NCBI GenBank assembly: GCA_051748085.1
Contig: JBNJHA010000063.1
Location: 1-12,611 of the forward strand
Direction of reading: 5' to 3'
DNA length: 12,611 nt
Origin: CAYNNQ01 sp051748085
GTDB lineage: Bacteria; Desulfobacterota; Desulfovibrionia; Desulfovibrionales; Desulfonatronovibrionaceae
Position numbers and translations under genes: made by a program. Positions 5,697-12,611 of the stretch are shown here, one piece after another. The stretch's first letter is position 1. Each line of letters begins with the position of its first letter. Below the pieces are notes generated by a model. The model did not search any database, had not been told where the DNA came from, and saw only the letters and a list, made by a program, of their open reading frames with translations.

Positions 5697-7967
5697 ATTA
5701 CGGATCGAAAAGCCTCTCCGGTCATTACAGATGACGGACAACTCGTTGAAGTCGGCGAAGTACATTTCAACCGCGATCTCAAAGCGCCGCAAATTCCGGG
5801 CATCCTGTTGTTTAAAAACGCCAGCGACACCCTGCGCGGACTTTTGCGCGACCTGCAGGACAAAGCCCGGGAATCGGACGCCGGCCTTGAGGACTATTGC
5901 CAGATAAGCGGCAGAAGCGGTCATTCCCGGATCGGAATTGATATCCGGATCCCGGAAAAAAACATGCATATATCGGATCGGAAAAGAACGGTGAAAATTC
6001 CGGTAGCGATTTCGGCCTTGAACAAAGACCTGGCCGGTTCTCTGTCCGAACTGCAGACCATTGTCCAGGAAAATCCGGTCGATTTCGGCCGGCTTTTCAT
6101 CCCTATGTCCCCGCCGCTGTCCCGGAAGGAAGTAAATCAGGCCCTGCGCGACGGGCGCATCCTGCTTCCGTCCACACACGAAATAAAAGAAGACGGGACT
6201 ATTGAATTGCCCCTTGATGATATATGCTATGTACTTTCCAGGCGTTTGGCCCAGGTGGGGAGAAACTTTTCGGAGATGATCGTCCGGGGGAAGCACGGCC
6301 TTAACCTGTTCCAGAACGTATCCCCGACCGGCCTGCCGGGAATACTCGACAGCCGGGAATTTCTGGTCAGCGCGATCCGCATTTCACTCGGACCGTTCAC
6401 CGCGTTTATCCAGAGGAAAATGAACCTGGAAGGAACTTTTCATCTGGCCTCCCGACTCCTGGACGGCATCAAGACCTCCGGACTGTCCGTCCCCCGGCAC
6501 GTGGAACTTTACAATTGTTCGGAAAACTCCGTCAGCTTAAAAGACCTCCGGGTCCGCATCCGTTTGTACCCGGCCGAGCCCAATGTCGCTGAAATAGCCG
6601 ACCGCATTCTCGTGCCCGGAGAGTCGGCCGCGATTCTCGACCGCGGAGTTGATTTCGCGGAATTATCGGATATTTTCGATCCGAAAACGGTTCAAACCCT
6701 GAGCGATGAAATTACTCCGGGGCCGGACCGGGGCGGTTCATACGCGCGCATATTCATGTCCGACAAAATCATCAACATCCCCTGGGAAGAAGCATCCGGC
6801 AAATGGATCCCGGAATTCCAATGGCGGCTGGTTTACGAGGCGGCGCGGGGAAATCTGGTCGAGGGCGTTCTGGAAGGCGAGGAAATCCCCGGGCGGTTCA
6901 AAATGTTCATGGGCGACCTGGCGTATGTCGGCGGGGAACAAAATCTGTCCAAAATATTTGTCTCCGATTCACTTCCGCCGGTGGACACCCTGCGCGTTCT
7001 GAAAAGAAACGGCATAGGTGTCGTGCTGATCCGCAGCCTTTCCTCCCGGGAGGATCAAAATTCAACACAGCCAGGCTATTATCTGGACCAGACCATATAC
7101 GAGGAACTGAGCACCCTGGAACGCGAAGGGATGCGTTTCTATATCAACATCCGCGAAAACGGGCAAAGCCATATCCGTGAATTCTACAAAGGTTTCTGGG
7201 TCACGGCCCGGGGCAAGAAGGGCCTGGATATATGCCATACAACCATTTCCGTATTCGGATCGGTCACTGAACAACTCCAGGAACTGCTCCTGGATCAATT
7301 CACCTCTTTTCTGTCCAAGCTGCAGGGAGACGAACGCCTCAAGGACCGTTTCGCCATAGCCCACGGCAGCGGCCCCGGAGTAATGAAGGCCATTGACGAC
7401 GCCGCTGCGAAGCTGGGCATAATGCGCCTCGGGGTAGGCATTGACGGGGAGAAGATAGGACAGACCTCGAACCTGAGTCCGGATGCCCTGGCCATGTTTA
7501 TCAGTCTGGCCCTGAACACCCGCCAGGATATCCTGGACCGGCGCTCCCTGTTCAAAATATTCAATATCGGCGGATTTGGCACCAGTTACGAAATCAATAT
7601 GGCCCTGACCTTCATGAAAATCGGTCATTGCCTGCCCGCACCATACATTTTTGTCGATCCATTCGGATTGGGTCCAAACGGAAACCATCTCTGGTCGCAG
7701 AGCATCGAGCAGTTCCGGACTCTGACATCGCCCCGGTCCAACGGCGAAATCAATATGCCGCCCCTCGGTCCGGCCTGGGTCCATCGCTGCTGTCACCTTG
7801 TCAGTTCCTACTCGGAAGGTTTTGACATCATCAGCCGCTTCATCGATTCCCCTCTTGATTATTGGCAAAAGGCGGACATCGACCTGAACAAGGTCAAGCA
7901 GGCCCGGAACAGCCTGCAAAACGCCGGAGTGCCCATACCTCCATACATCGAAAACGCCCTGGACTGA
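5697..7967 (+). CDS. large protein with C-terminal LOG-type Rossmann domain
   Basis: The frame is open from 5619 to a stop at 7965-7967, giving about 756-765 residues. No ATG lies near its beginning. A TTG at 5670 lacks a well-spaced ribosome-binding site, whereas AAGGAG at 5685-5690 lies six bases before an ATT at 5697, which I take as the most likely start. Numbering from the TTG, the C-terminal domain (about 524-700) has the LOG/lysine-decarboxylase-like pattern: ISVFGS at 526, HGSGPGVMKAIDDAA at 565-579, and NIGGFGTSYE at 632-641. The last corresponds to the PGGxGTxxE signature with the proline replaced by Ile. LOG enzymes hydrolyse nucleoside monophosphates (cytokinin activation, or PpnN-type nucleotide cleavage). 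The GGxGTxxE core is kept, so activity is possible. The first 500 residues or so match no domain I know. The protein is cytoplasmic, with no signal peptide. Confidence 0.8.
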   Translation: MTDRKASPVITDDGQLVEVGEVHFNRDLKAPQIPGILLFKNASDTLRGLLRDLQDKARESDAGLEDYCQISGRSGHSRIGIDIRIPEKNMHISDRKRTVKIPVAISALNKDLAGSLSELQTIVQENPVDFGRLFIPMSPPLSRKEVNQALRDGRILLPSTHEIKEDGTIELPLDDICYVLSRRLAQVGRNFSEMIVRGKHGLNLFQNVSPTGLPGILDSREFLVSAIRISLGPFTAFIQRKMNLEGTFHLASRLLDGIKTSGLSVPRHVELYNCSENSVSLKDLRVRIRLYPAEPNVAEIADRILVPGESAAILDRGVDFAELSDIFDPKTVQTLSDEITPGPDRGGSYARIFMSDKIINIPWEEASGKWIPEFQWRLVYEAARGNLVEGVLEGEEIPGRFKMFMGDLAYVGGEQNLSKIFVSDSLPPVDTLRVLKRNGIGVVLIRSLSSREDQNSTQPGYYLDQTIYEELSTLEREGMRFYINIRENGQSHIREFYKGFWVTARGKKGLDICHTTISVFGSVTEQLQELLLDQFTSFLSKLQGDERLKDRFAIAHGSGPGVMKAIDDAAAKLGIMRLGVGIDGEKIGQTSNLSPDALAMFISLALNTRQDILDRRSLFKIFNIGGFGTSYEINMALTFMKIGHCLPAPYIFVDPFGLGPNGNHLWSQSIEQFRTLTSPRSNGEINMPPLGPAWVHRCCHLVSSYSEGFDIISRFIDSPLDYWQKADIDLNKVKQARNSLQNAGVPIPPYIENALD

Positions 7968-8074
7968 ACCGGCACAGCCGTCTGCCGCCCCGTGTTCCAT
8001 AATCCGAAGAAGGCCTTGACCCGCAATTTACCGGGCGGATCAATAATGGGCGCTTTATAAACCGCATTCTTAAA

Positions 8075-9244
8075 ATGAGCCGAACACTTCGCAAAAAACC
8101 CATGTACCGCTATCTTCTGGTCCTGACCATTGCCGTCTGGGCCGGTTTTCAGGGCTGGCGCACCCTTTTAAACAATTTCGCGGTGGAAATCGCGCAACTC
8201 GGAGGGCACGAAATCGGATTCATCCAATCCGTCCGGGAAGTTCCGGGTTTTTTGGCCCTTTTAGTAATCTATATCCTGCTCATCATCCGCGAACACCGCC
8301 TTGCTGCGTTTTCCGTCCTGTTAATGGGCCTCGGAGTCGCCCTGACCGGCTTTCTGCCTTCGTTTTGGGGGGTCATGCTGGCCACGTTGCTTATGTCTTT
8401 CGGTTTCCATTATTATGAAACAATCAACCAGTCCCTTACCCTGCAGTATTTCGCGCAAAGGGAAACTCCCCTGGTTTTCGGCAGTTTACGGGCCGTGGGC
8501 GCGGCAACGAGCATAGCTGTCGGTCTTATGGTCCTTGGCGCATCCGCATGGCTTTCATATCAAAGCATGTTTATCTGTCTGGGCGGAATAAGTATCCTGG
8601 GGGCCCTGTGGTGTCTCAGCCAGGATCCCACGGATAAGAACATGCCGGTCCAGCGCAAGGAAATGGTTTTCCGCAAAAAATACTGGCTTTTTTATCTGCT
8701 CACCCTGCTTGCCGGAGCAAGAAGGCAAATATTCATTGCCTTCGCGGTTTTCCTCCTGGTTCAGAAATTCAAAATGCCCGTGCAGGAAATAACCATACTC
8801 TTCGTGGCCAATCAAAGCCTTAACTATTTCGTCAGCCCCCTGGTCGGCAAGGCCATCAACCGTTTCGGCGAACACCGGGTACTGAGCTTTGAATACGCCA
8901 TGCTTATACTCGTCTTTACCACCTATGCCCTGAGCGACAGCAAATGGCTGATCACGGCCATGTATATCATCGACCACGTGGTTTTCAATTGCGCCATGGC
9001 CATCCGAACCTTTTTCCAGAAAATAGGCGACACCCGGGATATCGCTCCGAGCATGGCCATGGGCTTTACCATAAACCACATAGCCGCGGTTGTAATACCG
9101 GCCGCGGCCGGCCTTGTCTGGCTCATAGACTATAAATACGTCTTTCTGGGCGGTGTGGGCATCAGTCTGGCCTCTCTGGCCGCTGTCCAGCTCATACCCG
9201 GGCAATTGCACAAATTCGGCTCCGGGGATGAATCCCGCTCCTGA
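8075..9244 (+). CDS. major facilitator superfamily transporter
   Basis: The protein has 389 residues and about eleven or twelve hydrophobic segments in two halves, joined by a basic loop at about 185-205 (DPTDKNMPVQRKEMVFRKK). This layout and length fit a compact MFS permease of the inner membrane. I see no signature that names the substrate. The loop between helices 2 and 3 (IIREHRLAAF) does not keep the usual motif A glycines. The conserved-looking segments FHYYETINQSLTLQYFAQRE and GSLRAVGAATSIAVGLMVLG lie in the N-terminal half. The ATG at 8075 has no evident ribosome-binding site. The frame is open upstream to 8003 but offers no better start; ATG 8102 is a shorter alternative. It is the last gene of the rightward cluster, 107 bp after the LOG-domain gene, and a hairpin with a T-run follows it. 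Confidence 0.87.
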   Translation: MSRTLRKKPMYRYLLVLTIAVWAGFQGWRTLLNNFAVEIAQLGGHEIGFIQSVREVPGFLALLVIYILLIIREHRLAAFSVLLMGLGVALTGFLPSFWGVMLATLLMSFGFHYYETINQSLTLQYFAQRETPLVFGSLRAVGAATSIAVGLMVLGASAWLSYQSMFICLGGISILGALWCLSQDPTDKNMPVQRKEMVFRKKYWLFYLLTLLAGARRQIFIAFAVFLLVQKFKMPVQEITILFVANQSLNYFVSPLVGKAINRFGEHRVLSFEYAMLILVFTTYALSDSKWLITAMYIIDHVVFNCAMAIRTFFQKIGDTRDIAPSMAMGFTINHIAAVVIPAAAGLVWLIDYKYVFLGGVGISLASLAAVQLIPGQLHKFGSGDESRS

Positions 9245-9348
9245 CCATTTCGAAACCGACTCTTGCCGCATGTAATTATTCAGAATTTAGATAAAAGCTC
9301 ACCGCATCTTTCGCGGACATGCGCATATTACCATTCATCAAAAATAAT

Positions 9349-9368
9349 TGACCGCTGGTCATTTTTTT
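9349..9368 (+). terminator. candidate intrinsic terminator after the MFS gene
   Basis: TGACC (9349-9353) and GGTCA (9357-9361) form a five-pair stem around a three-base loop. Seven T residues follow at 9362-9368. It lies about 105 bp after the MFS stop codon and upstream of the chemoreceptor gene, where the rightward cluster would be expected to end. The stem is short, so efficiency may be modest. Confidence 0.5.
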
Positions 9369-9466
9369 CTGCAACATTCTTTTATTTTTATTCTATACAC
9401 AACATGCAATTGGACCAATCAAAAGGATCAGGAAACATGACTATCGGCCTGATTTTTCGCGTATAT

Positions 9467-9495
9467 TTGCGACAGACCGCCCGGTTTTCTTATAT
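9467..9495 (+). promoter_or_regulatory. candidate sigma-70-type promoter for the chemoreceptor
   Basis: TTGCGA (9467-9472) and TTATAT (9490-9495) are separated by 17 bp, which predicts a transcript start near 9502 and a leader of about 65 bases. The leader contains a small hairpin, CAGGC and GCCTG around CGAAA (9511-9525), and the ribosome-binding site AGGAG before the ATG. I saw no flagellar sigma-28-type or sigma-54-type site. The rest of the 322-bp gap 9245-9566 is AT-rich with no supported gene. Confidence 0.35.
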
Positions 9496-9566
9496 ATCCG
9501 GGAAAAACCGCAGGCCGAAAGCCTGAAGATCAAAAAAATCGGTGAACAAATACTTAGGAGCGAAGT

Positions 9567-11873
9567 ATGCCGGAACACAAAACAGAACATGACGCCACCC
9601 CGGGCGATAAAGCGGGAAAAAAACACGGGTCCGTACTCACCAAAATAATTCTTTTGGTAATCGCCGGACTTATTGTCGAAGGGGCGCTTATACTCGGATA
9701 TATAAATCTGGATTTGAAAAAATTTTCCCGTAAGCAAGCCCGGGAAAGCAAGGAATTTGTCTATGAGCAGGAGAAAAAAAGTCTCCGGGACAAAGTTCAG
9801 CTGGCGTTCAGCGTCCTTGACCGCTATTACCGCCAGTCCCGGGACGTACAGGAACTGAAAGAAACCAAGGCCGACCATCTCAAGGACATAATCGACTCAG
9901 TCGCCAGCCAGGTTTCCGCCGCTCATTCCCGCCTCTCGGGATCAATCCCGGAACAGGAAATCCGCTCCAGACTGAAGGAAATGGTCAGCGGTATCCGCTA
10001 TGACAACGGCAACTACATATGGATACAGAACACCGACGGCAATATGGTCATGCACCCCATAAAACCGAAACTGAACGGCGAATTCATTCTCGATTTCGAA
10101 GACCCCGAGGGAACCAGGCTGTTTCAAAACATGGACGACCTCGCCAAGGAACAGGGCGGAGGCATGGTTTCCTATATGTGGGAAAAACCCGGAGCGGACA
10201 AGCCCACTCCTAAAGTTTCCTACGTCAAGCTCATCCCCGAACTGGGCTGGATCATCGGGACCGGATCATGGATCAAGGACATCAGCGCTGAACTCAAACA
10301 AAAAGCCCTGCGTGAAATCGGACAGATGCGCCTTTCCGACGGAAATTATTTCTGGATAAACGATATGCGCCCCGAAATGGTCATGCATCCGATAAAACCG
10401 GAACTGGACGGAAAAGATCTGAGCGGATTTACAGACACCAAGGGCAAGAAGCTTTTTGTGGAAATGGTTAATGCCGCGGAAGAAAACGGTCAGGGATTCG
10501 TGTCCTACCACTGGCCCAAACCGGATGAAGAAGGCGACTTCCCCAAGCTGTCCTATGTAAAACTGTTCAAGCCCTGGGGCTGGGTCGTGGGGATGGGCGT
10601 TTACATGGACAAGGTCGACGCCCAGATCCAGGACAATCATGACAGTTTCAAGCAGTCGCTTAATAAACTTCTGCAAAACAGCGCGCTTTTCGCCTTGCTG
10701 CTAACCCTTGGCGTCACCGTCCTTTTGTCCTGGATACTCATTTTATGGCTCAACCGGCCCATGAAGGCACTGGTCGGGTATTCGGAAAAAGTGGCGGCAG
10801 GCGAGCTTGATGCCGGAATACGCGGCAGATTCCGGGGAGAATTGCATCTGCTGAAAGAAGCGATTCAGAGCATGGTCAAAAGCCTGCAAAACAAAATGAC
10901 CGAGACCGAAGCAAAAAGCTCACAGGCCCGGGAGGAATCGGAAAAGGCCCGCAAGGCGCGGCTGGAAGCCGATGAAGCCCGCAAACAGGCCGAACGGGCC
11001 AAGCAGGAAGGCATGCTCAAAGCCGCGGATGAACTGCACGAAATAGTAAACCGGCTGTCTACCTCATCCGAGGAATTATCCGCCCAGGCGGAGGAGATAA
11101 ACCAGGGCACTGAACAGCAGCAGCAACGCATTAATGAAACGGCCACGGCCATGGAACAGATGAACAGCACCGTTCTGGAAGTGGCCAAAAACGCCTCGGC
11201 TTCCTCGGACAACGCGGATCAAACCAGGCAGCGGGCCAGCGAGGGCTCGCAAGTAGTCAACAAATCCGTTGAAAGCATAAACCGGGTCAGCCGCACTGCG
11301 GGCGAGCTTACGGAAAACATGGAGACTCTGGACAAACAGGCCGATTCAATCGGGAATATAATGACCACGATCAACGACATAGCGGATCAGACCAATTTGC
11401 TCGCGCTGAACGCGGCGATCGAGGCCGCCCGGGCCGGAGAAGCTGGAAGGGGTTTTGCGGTGGTTGCCGACGAGGTCCGTAAACTGGCGGAAAAAACAAT
11501 GGACGCGACCAAGGAAGTTGAAAAATCAATAAAGGACATTCAACATTCGGCCCACACCAACACGGAAAATGTTTCCCAGGCGGTCGAGGCCGTGCGCGAG
11601 GCCTCCGAACAGGCCCGTAAATCAGGGGAAGCGCTCGATTCGATAGTCGAGCTGGCCAACAACACCGCGGAACAGGTCAGTTCGATAGCCACCGCTTCCG
11701 AGGAGCAGTCCTCGGCCAGTGAACAGATAAACCGGGCTTTGGACGAAATAAACGACATCGCCTCCAGGACCTCGGAAGGTATGGCCGAATCGGTCAAGGC
11801 CATTCAGGAGTTGAGCCAGCAGGCATCCGAATTGCAGCGGCTGATTGCGGCCATGCACGAAGAAAACCAGTAA
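9567..11873 (+). CDS. methyl-accepting chemotaxis protein with duplicated Cache sensor
   Basis: The protein has 768 residues. A cytoplasmic, Lys-rich N-terminus leads into a first membrane helix at about 26-45. The periplasmic sensor (about 50-370) contains two clearly related units. The first has GNYIWIQNTDGNMVMHPIKP (148-167) and ends GWIIGTGSWIKDI; the second has GNYFWINDMRPEMVMHPIKP (259-278) and ends GWVVGMGVYMDKV. This is the tandem Cache architecture that binds small organic ligands such as acids or amines. A second membrane helix (about 372-395) precedes a HAMP domain (about 396-445), a charged coiled coil (445-485) and the signalling hairpin. Its tip is DQTNLLALNAAIEAARAGEAGRGFAVVADEVRKLAEKT (607-644), which contacts CheA and CheW. 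It ends MHEENQ with no NWETF-type CheR tether. The ATG has AGGAG seven bases upstream. It is transcribed as a single gene. Confidence 0.95.
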   Translation: MPEHKTEHDATPGDKAGKKHGSVLTKIILLVIAGLIVEGALILGYINLDLKKFSRKQARESKEFVYEQEKKSLRDKVQLAFSVLDRYYRQSRDVQELKETKADHLKDIIDSVASQVSAAHSRLSGSIPEQEIRSRLKEMVSGIRYDNGNYIWIQNTDGNMVMHPIKPKLNGEFILDFEDPEGTRLFQNMDDLAKEQGGGMVSYMWEKPGADKPTPKVSYVKLIPELGWIIGTGSWIKDISAELKQKALREIGQMRLSDGNYFWINDMRPEMVMHPIKPELDGKDLSGFTDTKGKKLFVEMVNAAEENGQGFVSYHWPKPDEEGDFPKLSYVKLFKPWGWVVGMGVYMDKVDAQIQDNHDSFKQSLNKLLQNSALFALLLTLGVTVLLSWILILWLNRPMKALVGYSEKVAAGELDAGIRGRFRGELHLLKEAIQSMVKSLQNKMTETEAKSSQAREESEKARKARLEADEARKQAERAKQEGMLKAADELHEIVNRLSTSSEELSAQAEEINQGTEQQQQRINETATAMEQMNSTVLEVAKNASASSDNADQTRQRASEGSQVVNKSVESINRVSRTAGELTENMETLDKQADSIGNIMTTINDIADQTNLLALNAAIEAARAGEAGRGFAVVADEVRKLAEKTMDATKEVEKSIKDIQHSAHTNTENVSQAVEAVREASEQARKSGEALDSIVELANNTAEQVSSIATASEEQSSASEQINRALDEINDIASRTSEGMAESVKAIQELSQQASELQRLIAAMHEENQ

Positions 11874-11986
11874 CCCGAAAATATTGTAACAATTCGATAT
11901 ATTAAACAGCTCGCCGCTTTTTTGCGAAAATTGCCGCAGGCCGGAAACACAGGCAGCAAAAAATGTGCTGAACAGATACAAGGTTT
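11874..11986. other. intergenic gap between convergent genes
   Basis: This 113-bp AT-rich gap lies between the chemoreceptor stop and the TrpF-like stop. It contains ATTGTAACAAT (11885-11895), a perfect five-pair inverted repeat CAGCA-N7-TGCTG (11954-11970), and CGC-T6-GCG near 11923. None has the stem-plus-T-run form of a good intrinsic terminator in either direction. The sequence TGCTGAACAGATACAAGG (11966-11983) recurs with one change at 5671-5688. Confidence 0.5.
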
Positions 11987-12611
11987 TTAAAAATATTGAC
12001 CGCTGTCCTCCCGAGCGCGCAGGGCTTCACGCACAAAACCGTGCACCAGCTCCGGATCCTTGCGCCCCCGGGAATTTTCCAGACCGGTATGCGCGTCAAC
12101 TCCGGCCGGCTCGACCTTTGACACGGCCCGGTAGACATTGTCCGCGTTCAATCCGCCGGCCAGAATTACCGGTCTGGCGGAAAAACGGGCCAAATCGCGG
12201 CTTATCTCCCAGTCGTGAACTTTTCCGGTCGCTCCGCAGGCTCCGGTATCCGCATCAAAGGTGTCGGCAAGGAAATAATCGCAATACGGGGCGAAATTCC
12301 GGCATTCGTCAAATATGGTCGAACCGTCCCGCTTGCCCACGATAAGGCTTTTGATGATCTTCAGCTCCGGCCGCTTTCGCCTTAAAAGCGAAATTTCGCC
12401 GAGAGTAATTTCGCCGTGTACCTGCACCCATCCGGCTCCGACATCACCGGCGAAGCCGGATATCTCCCGCGCGGTCGCGAGATAGGTTATAAGCACCCCG
12501 CATACGGAGCGCGGCAGGGTACAAAGAATCTCCCGGGCCGCGTTTTGGTTTAAATCCTGCTCGCGCACTCCCGGCCCCAGAGGCAGTCCGATATGCGTGA
12601 CACCGCAATCG
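11987..12611 (-). CDS. TrpF-like (phosphoribosylanthranilate isomerase family) protein, 5' end outside window
   Basis: The frame is open from the right edge of the window, so the N-terminus is missing; about 207 residues are visible. A GTG at 12568 could be read as a start, but the residues before it (THIGLPLGPG) belong to the family, so the gene begins outside. Family motifs are WVQVHGE, FLADTFDADTG, the phosphate-site sequence GATGKVHDW, PVILAGGLNADNVYRAV, and GVDAHTGLENSRGRKD followed by a C-terminal helix. Standard TrpF has GVD-SSG-E-PG-KD in the last motif; here it is AHTGLENSRGRKD. TrpF isomerises N-(5-phosphoribosyl)anthranilate in tryptophan synthesis. The Asp of LADT probably matches the general acid of the TrpF pair, but the catalytic Cys of the N-terminal KICG motif is off the window. 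No other trp gene is visible, so a role outside tryptophan synthesis is possible. Confidence 0.8.
   Translation of the reverse strand, partial: DCGVTHIGLPLGPGVREQDLNQNAAREILCTLPRSVCGVLITYLATAREISGFAGDVGAGWVQVHGEITLGEISLLRRKRPELKIIKSLIVGKRDGSTIFDECRNFAPYCDYFLADTFDADTGACGATGKVHDWEISRDLARFSARPVILAGGLNADNVYRAVSKVEPAGVDAHTGLENSRGRKDPELVHGFVREALRAREDSGQYF

Noticed and set aside
7062..8000. Long minus-strand open frame opposite the LOG-domain gene
   Set aside because: It is an antisense shadow: its sequence mirrors the coding strand, it shows no domain, and the plus-strand frame has clear family motifs.
8555..9271. 238-codon minus-strand open frame opposite the MFS gene
   Set aside because: It is antisense to a well-supported membrane protein and has no recognisable domain or start signal.
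9437..9526. A 29-codon open frame (begins MTIGLIFRVY) with AGGA just upstream, as a leader peptide of the chemoreceptor
   Set aside because: It would overlap the best candidate promoter for the same gene, and the AGGA is too close to the ATG. Nothing else supports translation.
11874..11986. Bidirectional terminator between the convergent genes
   Set aside because: The inverted repeats present (CAGCA-N7-TGCTG, ATTGTAACAAT) are short and not followed by T-runs at the right place on either strand.
1..12611. tRNA, rRNA, insertion sequence, toxin-antitoxin or phage-defence genes
   Set aside because: I looked for cloverleaf-like segments, transposase motifs and defence-family signatures and saw none that could be supported.

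Overview
The window comes from a Gram-negative bacterium. It encodes a lipopolysaccharide-heptose enzyme, a lipobox lipoprotein of the periplasmic thiol-disulfide family, and a membrane chemoreceptor with periplasmic sensor domains. The rsfS-gpmI pair, the small Cys4 zinc-ribbon gene and the general protein style fit a deltaproteobacterium of the Desulfovibrio type. That placement is an inference from gene content and has not been tested. GC content is moderate and base composition looks even, apart from one repeat-rich intergenic stretch.

Layout. Bases 1-296 hold the 3' end of hldD (+). Converging on it is a 79-aa zinc-ribbon gene (314-553, -). Bases 554-1033 hold no gene but contain a cluster of REP-like hairpins (661-926) that degenerates into five tandem 14-bp units. 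Next come gpmI (1034-2575, -) and rsfS (2657-3031, -), transcribed leftwards as a pair with a probable terminator or attenuator between them. From a divergent intergenic region at about 3032-3091, six genes run rightwards with overlaps or short gaps: a four-helix membrane protein, a divergent PlsC-type acyltransferase, a small secreted Cys-rich protein, a DsbG/DsbC-like lipoprotein, a large protein with a C-terminal LOG-type Rossmann domain, and an MFS transporter (ends 9244). A hairpin plus T-run at 9349-9368 closes this block. A separate unit at 9567-11873 encodes a methyl-accepting chemotaxis protein with a duplicated Cache sensor. The window ends in a TrpF-like gene (11987 to beyond 12611, -) that converges on the chemoreceptor gene.

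How the genes may work together. hldD, the acyltransferase, the exported Cys-rich protein, the Dsb-like lipoprotein and the membrane protein all act at or near the envelope. The most suggestive pairing is the six-cysteine secreted protein directly upstream of a lipoprotein with a CPYC thioredoxin fold, which looks like a substrate next to its folding catalyst. gpmI (glycolysis) and rsfS (ribosome silencing) are housekeeping genes. The least explained items are the roughly 500-residue N-terminal part of the LOG protein, whose best ribosome-binding site points to an ATT start codon, and the covarying hairpin repeats at 661-926. I did not find a convincing new defence or mobile system.
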